Shown here: one piece after another, positions 9,263 to 18,764 of the stretch
Layout of the letters: each line of letters opens with the position of its first letter
Numbering within the stretch: the first letter of the stretch is position 1
Assembly: GCA_945868745.1 (NCBI GenBank)
Contig: CAMBMK010000001.1
Location: forward strand, 1-64,000
Direction of reading: 5' to 3'
Length of the DNA stretch: 64,000 nt
Source of the DNA: an uncultured Bacteroidales bacterium
Lineage (GTDB): Bacteria > Bacteroidota > Bacteroidia > Bacteroidales > UBA932
Translations under genes and position numbers: made by a program
Notes under the pieces: generated by a model
What the model was told of the DNA's origin: nothing
The model's input: the letters and a program-made list of their open reading frames with translations, nothing else
Database searches by the model: none

Positions 9263-10864
9263 TCAATAATCCATCTTGTCGAGGAAACGGAATCCCGCCG
9301 CCTCGGCCAAATGTCTCGGAAGTATCGGCCCCGGCCTGTCCGGGGGATGCCTCCCTTCAGCCCGCTGGACTTCCGCAGCCCACTGCAGGTCAGCAATTGT
9401 CCTCGCAAGCTTCACAACTCTCGTAAAAGCCCTGGCCGACAGCCCCATACGGCCGGTTATCTTCTCCATAAGGCTCCGGCACGGCCCGTCCAGCGGACAC
9501 AACTGCCTGATCTGCTTTCCGGTCATCTCGGCATTGACATTGATGCCGGACCCCGCGAAGCGCTCTTTCTGTGCACGCCGGGCAAGGATGACCCTTTCCG
9601 CCACCTTCGCGCTGGACTCGGCCTCAGGAGGATTGACAAGCTTTCCGGCAGGGACGCACCTGAGCCACAGCTGGACGTCAATCCTGTCCATCATCGGCCC
9701 GCTGAGCCTGCCCATATAGGAAAGCTGCTGCCCTACGGTGCACCTGCACCTGTCCCCCTCCCCGTAATACCCGCATGGACAGGGATTGGATGCCGCGACC
9801 AGCATGAATGATGCCGGATACTCCACCTTTGCCTTCAGGCGCGAGACAGTGACCTTCCTGTCCTCCAACGGCGCCCTGAGGGCCTCCAGCACGCTTTTCG
9901 GCATCTGTGCAATCTCGTCGATGAAAAGAACCCCGTTGTGGGCAAGGCTCACCTCCCCAGGCAGGATATTCTGCCCCGAGCCTCCGCCAATCAGGGAAAC
10001 AAGCGAGGCGCTGTAATGGGGAGCACGGAAAGGGCGGCGCCTCATCAGGCCTGTCCCCTGCCTCCCCGCCCCGGCCACAGAATAAATCTTGCTCGTCACA
10101 AGCGATTCCTCCACATCCATCGGAGGAAGGATTCCCGGAAGGGCCTTCGCCAGCGAGCTCTTCCCGGAGCCGGGAGAACCTATCATTATGATATTGTGTC
10201 CGCCTGCAGCAGCGATTTCCATACCCCTCTTGGCCTGCTCCTGGCCCACAATCTCCGAAAAGTCCATCATATCGGAAGACAACCTGTCACAAGGATTGTC
10301 CCCATCCCGACAGCTTTCCTCCCCCAGCCTGTTCCACACAAGAAGGTCATCCGCATCATCTTCGGAAAGAATCCTCACCGCATCTTCGAGCGTATCAGCC
10401 GCATAAATCCCGAAATCCTTATAGTCCGAAGCCTCGCGGGCGCTGCGCAGCGGAAGGATACACCCCTTCAGGCCGGTTTTTACAGCAAGTTCCACCATCG
10501 GAATGGCTCCGGGGATGTCCCTGAGCGAGCCGTCAAGTCCCAGCTCCCCCATCACAAGATAACCGCCGAGCATCGGCATCACCCTCTGTCCGCTTGCGGC
10601 GATTATCCCCAGGGCAATCGGGAGATCATATCCGGACCCGCTCTTGTGCATATCTGCAGGAGCAAGATTGATGACAATCTTCTTGCCCGGCACGTGGAAT
10701 CCCGAAGACTGGAGTGCCGTGACTGTCCTCAGGAGGCTTTCCTTGACGGCGACATCCGCCAGTCCTACAAGGTGGATGCCCAGTCCGCGGCTTATGTCAA
10801 CTTCTACGGTCACCGGCACGGCATCGATTCCGATGCATTTTGCCGCGTGGATGTTTATCAGCAT
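9263..10864 (-). CDS. YifB/ComM-family Mg-chelatase-like AAA+ ATPase
   Basis: The 533-residue protein has the three-part YifB/ComM layout. An N-terminal Lon-protease-like domain (about 1-170, with DIPGAIPMV) is followed by an AAA+ Mg-chelatase domain. That domain carries Walker A GSPGSGKSSLAKALPG, HNGVLFIDEI and SNPCPCGYYG, the last forming a Cys-rich loop. A C-terminal helical lid contains SARAFTRVVKLARTIADL. ComM in Vibrio is a branch-migration helicase in natural transformation; the role in Bacteroidota is not established. It is a single gene, transcribed divergently from the nitrilase gene and converging on tsaE. Confidence 0.9.
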   Translation of the reverse strand: MLINIHAAKCIGIDAVPVTVEVDISRGLGIHLVGLADVAVKESLLRTVTALQSSGFHVPGKKIVINLAPADMHKSGSGYDLPIALGIIAASGQRVMPMLGGYLVMGELGLDGSLRDIPGAIPMVELAVKTGLKGCILPLRSAREASDYKDFGIYAADTLEDAVRILSEDDADDLLVWNRLGEESCRDGDNPCDRLSSDMMDFSEIVGQEQAKRGMEIAAAGGHNIIMIGSPGSGKSSLAKALPGILPPMDVEESLVTSKIYSVAGAGRQGTGLMRRRPFRAPHYSASLVSLIGGGSGQNILPGEVSLAHNGVLFIDEIAQMPKSVLEALRAPLEDRKVTVSRLKAKVEYPASFMLVAASNPCPCGYYGEGDRCRCTVGQQLSYMGRLSGPMMDRIDVQLWLRCVPAGKLVNPPEAESSAKVAERVILARRAQKERFAGSGINVNAEMTGKQIRQLCPLDGPCRSLMEKITGRMGLSARAFTRVVKLARTIADLQWAAEVQRAEGRHPPDRPGPILPRHLAEAAGFRFLDKMDY

Positions 10865-10975
10865 AGTTCAAGTTTTTCGGCAAAGAAAACAAAAAGATCG
10901 GTCGGAAGTATGCTCCGGTACAAGCCGCGATTGAAATAAATACGAATTTTTACTTTTCCGACAAGAATTTTTACA

Positions 10976-10983
10976 TATTTTTG
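10976..10983 (+). promoter_or_regulatory. -7 element for the nitrilase-family gene
   Basis: TATTTTTG fits TAnnTTTG; a CTTTT run about 19 nt upstream (10953-10957) is an imperfect -33 match. The gene start lies 45 nt downstream. Confidence 0.5.
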
Positions 10984-11027
10984 CAGCCTTTCCCTGCGGA
11001 CAGGCAAGGGAGAAAAACAGAAAAGAC

Positions 11028-11816
11028 ATGCGCATCACCATTATCCAGCCGGACATCGTCTGGGCAGACCCGGCTGCCAACAGAAAGAAGCTCAATGACC
11101 TGATTCTTCCATTGGAAGATACCGGCCTTGTAGTGCTTCCGGAAATGTTTTCCACGGGATTTGTGACGGAACCTGAAGGCACAGCGGAGCAGTCCGGAGA
11201 AAGCCTGCATTGGATGAAGGAGCTTTCAAAAAAAAAGGGATTTGCCATAGCGGGCAGTATTGCTGAAAAATCGGAAGAAAAATATTTCAACCGCTTTCAT
11301 TTTGTAATGCCGGACAGCACGGACACAACCTACGACAAGCACCATCTTTTCACCTACAGCGGAGAGCATCTGAAGTTTACCGGAGGACAGAAAAGGACGG
11401 TGGTGCAGTGGCAGGGCATGCGCTTCCTGCTTCAGATATGCTATGACCTGAGGTTCCCGGTTTTCTCCCGCAACACCATGCATGGCGGCATCCCGGAATA
11501 TGATGCCATAATATATGCAGCAAGCTGGCCTGAAAAACGCTCTGCCGCATGGAAGACCCTGCTGAAAGCAAGGGCCATTGAAAATCAATGCTTTGTAATA
11601 GGAGTCAACCGTGTAGGCAATGATCCGGGCAATGTCTATTCGGGCGATTCGGTCATCCTTGCCCCCGACGGCAGCACCATCGCCTGCGCCGAGCCTTACA
11701 GGGAATCCGTCATAAGCGGCGAACTCGATCCCGAGCTTCTGATGCGGATGAGGGAGGGTTTCCCGGTGCTTGAAGATGCCGACCGTTTCTCTCTGGAGAA
11801 AGGGAATATGCGCTAA
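11028..11816 (+). CDS. Nitrilase-superfamily omega-amidase-like hydrolase
   Basis: Cytoplasmic carbon-nitrogen hydrolase of 262 residues. The catalytic Glu-Lys-Cys triad is visible: Glu in LVVLPEMFSTGF, Lys in TYDKHHLF, and Cys in LLQICYDLRFPVF. The CYDLRFP context and the NHHLF-like segment match the YafV/Nit2 omega-amidase branch, which deaminates alpha-ketoglutaramate or alpha-ketosuccinamate. The exact substrate is inferred. A monocistronic unit with its own -7 box; a small CGAT/ATCG hairpin with a T-rich tail follows the stop. Confidence 0.85.
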   Translation: MRITIIQPDIVWADPAANRKKLNDLILPLEDTGLVVLPEMFSTGFVTEPEGTAEQSGESLHWMKELSKKKGFAIAGSIAEKSEEKYFNRFHFVMPDSTDTTYDKHHLFTYSGEHLKFTGGQKRTVVQWQGMRFLLQICYDLRFPVFSRNTMHGGIPEYDAIIYAASWPEKRSAAWKTLLKARAIENQCFVIGVNRVGNDPGNVYSGDSVILAPDGSTIACAEPYRESVISGELDPELLMRMREGFPVLEDADRFSLEKGNMR

Positions 11817-11838
11817 AACGATTTTTATCGGATTTTAT

Positions 11839-11869
11839 TTTGGTAGATTGAAATCCTTGTCTATATTTG
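11839..11869 (+). promoter_or_regulatory. Promoter of the ilv-leu operon
   Basis: TTTG at 11839-11842, exactly 19 nt, then TATATTTG at 11862-11869: a perfect Bacteroidota housekeeping promoter. Expected start of transcription is near 11876, about 22 nt upstream of the leader peptide start codon. Confidence 0.85.
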
Positions 11870-11897
11870 CCACCGGTTTCGAATTGAAAGCATAGTT

Positions 11898-11975
11898 ATG
11901 AATAGTTTGTTCATTATCGTCATTTCCATTAGCGTCCTCATTCTAAGAATGTTCGGACTGGGAAAGCGTGTATGA
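11898..11975 (+). CDS. Branched-chain amino-acid leader peptide (attenuator)
   Basis: A 25-codon ORF (ATG 11898, TGA 11973-11975) lies between the operon promoter and a terminator hairpin ahead of ilvD. Twelve of its 25 residues are Ile, Leu or Val, mostly packed into codons 4-16 (for example FIIVISISVLIL). This composition is expected of a leader peptide whose translation senses charged Ile-, Leu- and Val-tRNA. The stop codon lies 23 nt before the terminator stem. No other function is apparent. The ORF is too short for ordinary gene prediction. The call rests on composition and position; expression is inferred. Confidence 0.8.
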   Translation: MNSLFIIVISISVLILRMFGLGKRV

Positions 11976-11998
11976 GCAGCTACAAGAACGTTAGCGTG

Positions 11999-12040
11999 AT
12001 TGCCTTTCTCAGCCAAAAAGAGAAAGGCAATTCTTGTTTT
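11999..12040 (+). terminator. Attenuator terminator ahead of ilvD
   Basis: A perfect 12-bp inverted repeat (ATTGCCTTTCTC at 11999-12010, GAGAAAGGCAAT at 12020-12031) with a 9-nt loop is followed by a T-rich tail (TCTTGTTTT). An alternative pairing is possible: GGGAAAG inside the leader ORF (11960-11966) can pair with CTTTCTC (12004-12010), with one G-U, which would disrupt the terminator. It therefore probably acts as a conditional terminator. Confidence 0.8.
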
Positions 12041-12066
12041 ATCTTAACAAATTGTAAGCAACTAAT

Positions 12067-13902
12067 ATGAAACATCAGTTACGCAGTTCAATCACGATGG
12101 AAGGCAGGAGGATGGCCGGTGCCAGGGCCCTGTGGAAAGCGGCGGGAATGACTCCGGAGCAGGCAGGACACCCTGTCATAGCCATAGTCAATTCCTTCAC
12201 GCAGTTTGTCCCGGGACATACTCACCTCCACGAAATCGGCCAGATTGTGAAAGATGAGATTGCTGCGGCAGGCTGCTATGCGGCCGAGTTCAATACAATT
12301 GCCGTGGATGACGGCATCGCCATGGGCCACGACGGGATGCTCTACTCCCTTCCTTCGAGGGACATCATCGCCGACAGCGTTGAATATATGGTCAATGCCC
12401 ACAAGGCCGATGCGATGATCTGCATCAGCAACTGCGACAAGATTACCCCGGGTATGCTTATGGCGGCAATGAGGCTCAATATCCCCGCTGTGTTCGTCTC
12501 CGGAGGCCCGATGGAAGCCGGTGTGCTCGGAAACGCAAGGCTCGACCTCATCGATGCAATGGTGAAGTCCGCCGACAGGACACTCTCCGACAAAGAGGTG
12601 GAAGAAATCGAGATGAATTCGTGCCCGGGATGCGGATGCTGCTCGGGTATGTTCACCGCCAATTCAATGAACTGTCTCACAGAGGCAATAGGTCTTTCGC
12701 TGCCCGGCAACGGCACAATCGTGGCTACCCACAAAAACAGGGTGGAACTGTTCAGGAAGGCCGCGGCCCTCATTGTGGAGAATGCCTGGAAATACTACCG
12801 CGACGGGGACGAAAGCGTACTTCCGCGCAGCATTGCCACCAGGACGGCATTCCTCAATGCGATGACACTCGACATCGCGATGGGAGGCTCGACCAACACG
12901 GTCCTTCACCTTCTCGCCGTGGCACACGAGGCCGGCACCGATTTCACGATGGACGACATCGATGCCCTTTCCAGAAGGGTCCCGTGCATCTGCAAGGTTG
13001 CCCCGAACACTGCAAAATACCATATCCAGGACGTGAACCGTGCAGGAGGGGTGGCCGCCATCATGAAGGAGCTCGCAAAGGGCGGACTTGTGGATACGGC
13101 CGCAAAAAGAGTTGACGGGATGACTCTCGGCGAAGAACTTGAGCGCTATTGCCAGGGAGGAGCCGGTTTCGGCGAAGAAGCCCTCAAAATATACCGCAGC
13201 GCACCTGCAGACAGGTTTTCCACCCGGATGGGCTCCCAGGAGACATATTATGACACCATGGACAATGACCGCGAAGGCGGCTGCATCAGGGATCTTCAGC
13301 ACGCCTACACCAAAGACGGCGGACTCGGCGTCCTCAAAGGCAACATCGCCCTGGACGGATGTGTCATCAAGACAGCCGGAGTGGATGAGTCGATATGGCA
13401 TTTCTCGGGCCCTGCAAAGGTATTCGATTCGCAGGAGGCAGCCTGTGAAGGCATTCTCGGAGGAAAGGTGGTGAGCGGCGATGTGGTCGTGATCACCTTC
13501 GAAGGCCCCAAGGGAGGTCCGGGCATGCAGGAGATGCTCTACCCTACCTCCTACATCAAGTCAATGCATCTCGGAAAGGAATGCGCCCTCATCACCGACG
13601 GAAGGTTCAGCGGAGGCACTTCGGGGCTGAGCATCGGACACATCTCCCCTGAAGCGGCCGCAGGAGGCAACATCGCCCTTGTACGCGACGGGGACATCAT
13701 CGATATCGACATTCCTTCAAGGTCCATCAGCGCAAGGCTCTCCGAAGAGGAACTGCAACGGCGCAGGGAGGAAGAAGAGGCGAAAGGAAAGAAAGCCTTC
13801 AGGCCGCCGCACAGGCACAGGGAGGTCAGCAAGAGCCTCAAGGCATATGCAGCCGCGGTGAGCTCCGCCGACAAGGGAGCGGTAAGGATTGTGGAAGACT
13901 GA
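12067..13902 (+). CDS. ilvD: Dihydroxy-acid dehydratase
   Basis: Fe-S enzyme that dehydrates dihydroxy-isovalerate and dihydroxy-methylvalerate in Val and Ile synthesis. The 611-residue protein shows [12 protein letters not shown], the cluster-binding [19 protein letters not shown] stretch, [11 protein letters not shown], and C-terminal [12 protein letters not shown] and [11 protein letters not shown]. It is the first structural gene of the BCAA operon, 36 nt after the attenuator hairpin. Its Fe-S requirement links it functionally to the suf cluster upstream in the window. Confidence 0.97.
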   Translation: MKHQLRSSITMEGRRMAGARALWKAAGMTPEQAGHPVIAIVNSFTQFVPGHTHLHEIGQIVKDEIAAAGCYAAEFNTIAVDDGIAMGHDGMLYSLPSRDIIADSVEYMVNAHKADAMICISNCDKITPGMLMAAMRLNIPAVFVSGGPMEAGVLGNARLDLIDAMVKSADRTLSDKEVEEIEMNSCPGCGCCSGMFTANSMNCLTEAIGLSLPGNGTIVATHKNRVELFRKAAALIVENAWKYYRDGDESVLPRSIATRTAFLNAMTLDIAMGGSTNTVLHLLAVAHEAGTDFTMDDIDALSRRVPCICKVAPNTAKYHIQDVNRAGGVAAIMKELAKGGLVDTAAKRVDGMTLGEELERYCQGGAGFGEEALKIYRSAPADRFSTRMGSQETYYDTMDNDREGGCIRDLQHAYTKDGGLGVLKGNIALDGCVIKTAGVDESIWHFSGPAKVFDSQEAACEGILGGKVVSGDVVVITFEGPKGGPGMQEMLYPTSYIKSMHLGKECALITDGRFSGGTSGLSIGHISPEAAAGGNIALVRDGDIIDIDIPSRSISARLSEEELQRRREEEEAKGKKAFRPPHRHREVSKSLKAYAAAVSSADKGAVRIVED

Positions 13903-13929
13903 CGAATTCTATTCAGACGAACTATACAA

Positions 13930-15660
13930 ATGGAACAGAACAATTTGATAACAGGGGCTGAAGCCCTCCTGAAAGCGCTGGTGGACGAGGGTGTTGACAC
14001 CATCTTCGGCTACCCCGGAGGACAGATAATGCCGGTTTACGACAAGCTGTACTACTATGGGGACCGGCTCCGCCACATTCTTGTCCGCCATGAGCAGGGT
14101 GCCATCCACGCCGCCCAGGGTTATGCCAGGGCAAACGGCAGGACAGGCGTCGTGATGGTGACCTCCGGCCCGGGTGCGACCAATGTGGTGACAGGCATAG
14201 CCGATGCGATGGCGGATTCGACTCCGGTTGTCGTCCTCACGGGGCAGGTCAGCGTGGCCGCCCTGGGGACCGACGCCTTCCAGGAAGCCGATGTCATCGG
14301 AATCACAAGTGCAATCACCAAGTGGAACCACCAGATCAGGCACGCCGACGAGATTGCCGAATCTGTTGCGAAGGCTTTCTACATTGCGGGAAACGGCCGT
14401 CCGGGCCCGGTGCTCCTTGACATCACCAAGGATGCGCAGAACGAGCTCGTGGAATACAGCTACCGCCACTGCACCGGCATCAGGACCTACAACCCCTACC
14501 CCGAGCCGTCCGATGCGGATATCGAACGCGCAGTTGAACTGATCGATTCGGCACAAAGGCCTTTCGTCGTGTTCGGACAGGGCATCACCATCAGCCACGC
14601 CGAAAAGGAACTCGCCGCCTTCCTCACAAAGGGCGACATCCCGGCAGGAGCGACGATGCTCGGCCTCAGCGCCCTTCCTTCGGATTTCCCCCTCTACGAA
14701 GGAATGATCGGGATGCACGGCAACATTGCCCCGAATGTCAAGACAAACGAATGTGACGTGCTCATTGCCGTGGGAATGAGATTCGACGACAGGGTGACCG
14801 GAAAGGTCTCCGAATATGCGCGCCAGGCGAAAATCATCCACATCGACATCGACAAGTGCGAAATCGGGAAGATAATCCAGCCGGAAGTCGGCATCTGCGG
14901 AGATGCACGGGAGGTCCTCACAAGGATCACGGCGAAAATGCGCAAAGCCAGCCACAGGGAATGGATCGGGAGCTTCGATGAATGCAGACAGGCGGAACAG
15001 CAGCTTGTCATTGAGCCGGAGCTCAGGCCGGACGGAGGCCACATAAGGATGGGCGAAGTCGTGGACATGGTCGCAAAAGTGACCGGCAACAAGGCCATTG
15101 TCATCACGGACGTGGGACAGAACCAGCTCATTGCCGCCCGCTACTCACGCTACTCCGGCCAGGGACGCAGCTTCATCACCTCGGGAGGTCTCGGCACAAT
15201 GGGATTCGGCATTCCGGCCGCCATCGGAGCCAAGACAGCCTGCCCGGACCGCCCGGTATGCCTGTTCGTGGGAGACGGCGGCACCCAGATGACAATCCAG
15301 GAGTTCGGCACGGTAATGCAGGAAGGCACCGGAGTCAAGATGGTGATCCTCAACAACAACTGGCTCGGCAACGTCCGCCAGTGGCAGGAGCTGTTCTTCG
15401 GCGGAAGATATTCCCAGACAAGGATGCTCAACCCCGACTACATGGGCATCTGCCGGGCCTACGGCATCGATAGTGCGGTAGTTGAAAAGAGGGAGGACCT
15501 CGAAAACGCCGTCAGGACAATGTTTGAAGACAATGACAGGCCTTACCTCCTTGATGTCCATGTACTTGAAGAAGGCAATGTGATGCCGATGGTCCCTCCG
15601 GGAAAAGGCATCAGCGAGATAATGATTAACGAAAAAGAATGGTACAAGAAAAATGGCTGA
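13930..15660 (+). CDS. ilvB: Acetolactate synthase large subunit
   Basis: Thiamine-diphosphate enzyme condensing pyruvate with pyruvate or 2-oxobutyrate. The 576-residue sequence has the catalytic Glu in LVRHEQGAIHAAQGYARA, the GPGATNVVTGIADAMADS loop, a central FAD-binding-like domain (GMIGMHGN, RFDDRVTGK), and the TPP motif from GDGGTQM to NNNWLG. Overlaps the small regulatory subunit gene by 8 nt, which is consistent with stoichiometric, coupled translation. Confidence 0.97.
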   Translation: MEQNNLITGAEALLKALVDEGVDTIFGYPGGQIMPVYDKLYYYGDRLRHILVRHEQGAIHAAQGYARANGRTGVVMVTSGPGATNVVTGIADAMADSTPVVVLTGQVSVAALGTDAFQEADVIGITSAITKWNHQIRHADEIAESVAKAFYIAGNGRPGPVLLDITKDAQNELVEYSYRHCTGIRTYNPYPEPSDADIERAVELIDSAQRPFVVFGQGITISHAEKELAAFLTKGDIPAGATMLGLSALPSDFPLYEGMIGMHGNIAPNVKTNECDVLIAVGMRFDDRVTGKVSEYARQAKIIHIDIDKCEIGKIIQPEVGICGDAREVLTRITAKMRKASHREWIGSFDECRQAEQQLVIEPELRPDGGHIRMGEVVDMVAKVTGNKAIVITDVGQNQLIAARYSRYSGQGRSFITSGGLGTMGFGIPAAIGAKTACPDRPVCLFVGDGGTQMTIQEFGTVMQEGTGVKMVILNNNWLGNVRQWQELFFGGRYSQTRMLNPDYMGICRAYGIDSAVVEKREDLENAVRTMFEDNDRPYLLDVHVLEEGNVMPMVPPGKGISEIMINEKEWYKKNG

Positions 15661-16165
15661 TTCCATAAAGACATACACCGTAGTGATTTATACGGAGAAT
15701 TCCATCGGACTCCTTTCCCAGATCGCCAATGTTTTCACAAGGCGCAACCTCAACATCCTGAGCCTCAGCGCAGGAGAGTCCGCCGAAGAAGGCAGCTACC
15801 ATATCACGGTGGTGACGGACGGCACTGAAAGGAACGTAAGGGGCGCCGCACTTCTCGTGGAAAAGAGGGTGGATGTCATCCGGGTTGACTACTACACGGA
15901 CAGCGAGATTGTCTATAAGGAACTCGCTATGTACAAGGTTCCCACAAAGAGCCTGCTGGAAAGCGGAAGCATGGAAAAGCTCCTGTCGGGGCACCAGGCG
16001 AAGATTGTGGACATCAACAAGAAATTCACGGTAATACAGAAAACCGGTACTGCCGAAGACACATCGGCGCTTCTGGAAGACCTCAAGGACTACGGAATCT
16101 GTGAATTCATACGCTCGGGCCGCATCGCCGTTTCAAAGCAGTGGAATGCCGAAGAGGCAGAGTAA
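15653..16165 (+). CDS. ilvN: Acetolactate synthase small (regulatory) subunit
   Basis: Regulatory subunit that confers activity and valine feedback on the large subunit. The 170-residue protein has an N-terminal ACT domain (YTENSIGLLSQIANVFTRRNLNILSLS, about residues 11-37) and a C-terminal half of the ALS small-subunit type ending in FIRSGRIAVSK. It begins within the 3' end of ilvB (8-nt overlap). Confidence 0.95.
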   Translation: MADSIKTYTVVIYTENSIGLLSQIANVFTRRNLNILSLSAGESAEEGSYHITVVTDGTERNVRGAALLVEKRVDVIRVDYYTDSEIVYKELAMYKVPTKSLLESGSMEKLLSGHQAKIVDINKKFTVIQKTGTAEDTSALLEDLKDYGICEFIRSGRIAVSKQWNAEEAE

Positions 16166-16207
16166 AAAAAGATAACAAAGAGTAAAAAATCATAAAAAAT
16201 CAACATT

Positions 16208-17251
16208 ATGGCAACAATCAATTTCGGCGGAGTTGACGAGCATGTGGTCACCCGCGAAGAGTTTACCCTCGAACACGCACGCGAAGTGCTCAAAGACGAA
16301 GTTATCGCAATCATCGGATACGGCATCCAGGGCCCCGGACAGAGCATGAATCTCCGTGACAACGGCTTCAAGGTCATCGTGGGACAGCGCAAGGGCAAAT
16401 CCTATGACAAGGCTGTAGCTGACGGATGGGTGCCGGGAGAGACACTCTTCGAAATTGAAGAGGCCTGCGAGAAGGCTACCGTCATCGAGTTCCTCGTGTC
16501 CGATGCGGCACAGATCGCGCAGTGGCCTGCAGTCAAGAAGCACCTCACCCCGGGCAAGGCCCTCTATTTCTCACACGGATTCGGCATCACCTACTCCGAC
16601 CGCACAGGCATCGTTCCTCCTAAGGATGTGGATGTCATCATGGTAGCTCCGAAGGGCTCCGGCACATCCCTGCGCCGTCTCTTCCTCCAGGGCCGCGGCA
16701 TCAATTCCTCATTTGCAGTATATCAGGATGCAACCGGACGCGCCCTCGAGAGGACTCTCGCCCTCGGCATCGGCGTAGGCTCGGGCTATCTGTTCGAGAC
16801 CGATTTCAAACGCGAGGTCTATTCTGACCTCACCGGCGAGCGCGGTACCCTTATGGGAGCCATCCAGGGCATCCTTCTCGCGCAGTACGAGACCCTCCGC
16901 GAGCACGGACACACCCCGTCCGAGGCCTTCAACGAGACCGTGGAGGAGCTTACCCAGAGCCTTATGCCTCTCTTTGCCGAAAAGGGTATGGACTGGATGT
17001 ACGCCAACTGCTCCACAACTGCCCAGAGAGGCGCCCTCGACTGGATGGGACCTTTCCACGATGCCACAAAACCGGTATTCGAGAAGCTCTACCAGAGCGT
17101 TGCAAGCGGCAACGAGGCACAGATTTCCATCGACTCCAACTCAAAGCCGGACTATCGCGAAGGCCTTGAAAAAGAGCTCAAGGCGCTGCGTGAAAGCGAG
17201 CTTTGGAGAACAGGTGCAGTAGTAAGGCAGCTCCGCCCGGAAAACGACTAG
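16208..17251 (+). CDS. ilvC: Ketol-acid reductoisomerase (NADP-type fold)
   Basis: Isomerises and reduces acetolactate or acetohydroxybutyrate. Of 347 residues, the N-terminal Rossmann domain carries IIGYGIQGPGQSMNLRDNG, then KGKSYDKA. The C-terminal knotted domain has the metal-binding EVYSDLTGERGTLMGAI and E-rich helix ETLREHGHTPSEAFNETVEEL. The GPGQ form of the loop resembles other Bacteroidota KARIs. Cofactor choice (NADPH or NADH) cannot be fixed by eye. 42 nt after ilvN and 3 nt before leuA. Confidence 0.96.
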   Translation: MATINFGGVDEHVVTREEFTLEHAREVLKDEVIAIIGYGIQGPGQSMNLRDNGFKVIVGQRKGKSYDKAVADGWVPGETLFEIEEACEKATVIEFLVSDAAQIAQWPAVKKHLTPGKALYFSHGFGITYSDRTGIVPPKDVDVIMVAPKGSGTSLRRLFLQGRGINSSFAVYQDATGRALERTLALGIGVGSGYLFETDFKREVYSDLTGERGTLMGAIQGILLAQYETLREHGHTPSEAFNETVEELTQSLMPLFAEKGMDWMYANCSTTAQRGALDWMGPFHDATKPVFEKLYQSVASGNEAQISIDSNSKPDYREGLEKELKALRESELWRTGAVVRQLRPEND

Positions 17252-17254
17252 CAA

Positions 17255-18754
17255 ATGGACAGAAACAGAGTATATATCTTTGACACTACCCTGAGGGACG
17301 GTGAACAGGTGCCGGGATGCCAGCTCAACACCGTTGAGAAAATCCAGGTTGCCAAGGCGCTGGAAGCCCTCGGGGTGGATGTGATTGAAGCGGGATTCCC
17401 GGTTTCGAGCCCCGGCGACTTCAACTCCGTGCGTGAAATCTCCAAGGCTGTCACCTGGCCGACAATATGTGCCCTGACAAGGGCCGTCGAAAAGGATATC
17501 GATGTGGCCGCGGATGCTCTCAAGTATGCAAAGCACGGCCGTATCCACACCGGCATCGGCACGTCCGACTACCATATCCGCTACAAGTTCAACTCCACAA
17601 GGGAGGAGATCCTCGAGCGTGCGGTGAAGGCCGTGAAATACGCCAGGAAGTATGTCGATGACGTGGAGTTCTACGCGGAGGATGCCGGAAGGACCGACAA
17701 CGAGTATCTCGCAAGGGTGGTGGAAGCCGTCATCAAGGCCGGAGCCACGGTGGTGAATATCCCCGACACCACAGGCTACTGCCTTCCGGAGGAATTCGGA
17801 GCCAAGATCAAATACCTCATGGAGCATGTGGACGGCATCGACAACGCCATCATTTCCACTCACTGCCACAATGACCTCGGAATGGCGACAGCCAACACGA
17901 TGGCGGGCCTTCTGAACGGTGCGAGACAGGCTGAGGTGACAATCAACGGCGTGGGTGAAAGGGCCGGCAACACCTCCCTCGAAGAGGTCGCGATGATATT
18001 GAAATCACACAACGAGATTCCGCTCAAGACCAACATCAACACCACCAGGATCTATCCTACGAGCAGGATGGTGTCCAACCTGATGAACATGCCGGTGCAG
18101 CCCAACAAGGCAATTGTCGGCAAAAACGCATTCGCACACTCTTCAGGCATCCATCAGGACGGAGTGCTGAAAAACGCGCAGACCTACGAAATCATCGACC
18201 CGAAGGACATCGGTCTTGACGAGAACTCCATCGTGCTCACGGCCCGCAGCGGACATGCGGCCCTCAAATACAGGCTCGAAGTGCTCGGAGTCAAGCTTTC
18301 CGACGAAAAGCTTGACAAGGTATACCAGGATTTCCTCAGGCTCGCCGACAAGAAAAAGGAAATCAGCGACGAGGACATACTCATGCTCGCCGGAGCCGAC
18401 AGGACACACGACCACCACGTCAAGGTGGACTGGCTGCAGGCCACAAGCGGCATCGGGATGAAGCCGGTCGCAAGCATCGGACTTGACATAAGCGGCGAGA
18501 AATTCGAGGCGGCGGCTACCGGAAACGGCCCTGTGGACGCGGCAATCAAGGCTGTCAGACAGATCATCAAGCGCCCTGTCACCCTCACGGAATTTACCAT
18601 CCAGGGTGTAAGCAAGGGTTCTGACGACACCTGCAAGGTCCATGTACAGGTGGAATCCGAGGGAAGGTCCTACTACGGATTCGGCATCAACACCGATATT
18701 GTCACAGCCTCTATCGAGTCATATCTCGATGCCATCAACAAAATTAGGAACTGA
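17255..18754 (+). CDS. leuA: 2-isopropylmalate synthase
   Basis: Condenses 2-ketoisovalerate with acetyl-CoA, the first committed step of Leu synthesis. The 499-residue protein has [17 protein letters not shown] near residue 10, the metal ligands in [33 protein letters not shown] and [12 protein letters not shown]. Its C-terminal LeuA allosteric domain (about 390-499) includes the [20 protein letters not shown] region. Length matches bacterial LeuA with a leucine feedback domain. Confidence 0.95.
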   Translation: MDRNRVYIFDTTLRDGEQVPGCQLNTVEKIQVAKALEALGVDVIEAGFPVSSPGDFNSVREISKAVTWPTICALTRAVEKDIDVAADALKYAKHGRIHTGIGTSDYHIRYKFNSTREEILERAVKAVKYARKYVDDVEFYAEDAGRTDNEYLARVVEAVIKAGATVVNIPDTTGYCLPEEFGAKIKYLMEHVDGIDNAIISTHCHNDLGMATANTMAGLLNGARQAEVTINGVGERAGNTSLEEVAMILKSHNEIPLKTNINTTRIYPTSRMVSNLMNMPVQPNKAIVGKNAFAHSSGIHQDGVLKNAQTYEIIDPKDIGLDENSIVLTARSGHAALKYRLEVLGVKLSDEKLDKVYQDFLRLADKKKEISDEDILMLAGADRTHDHHVKVDWLQATSGIGMKPVASIGLDISGEKFEAAATGNGPVDAAIKAVRQIIKRPVTLTEFTIQGVSKGSDDTCKVHVQVESEGRSYYGFGINTDIVTASIESYLDAINKIRN

Positions 18755-18764
18755 CTGATACAAA

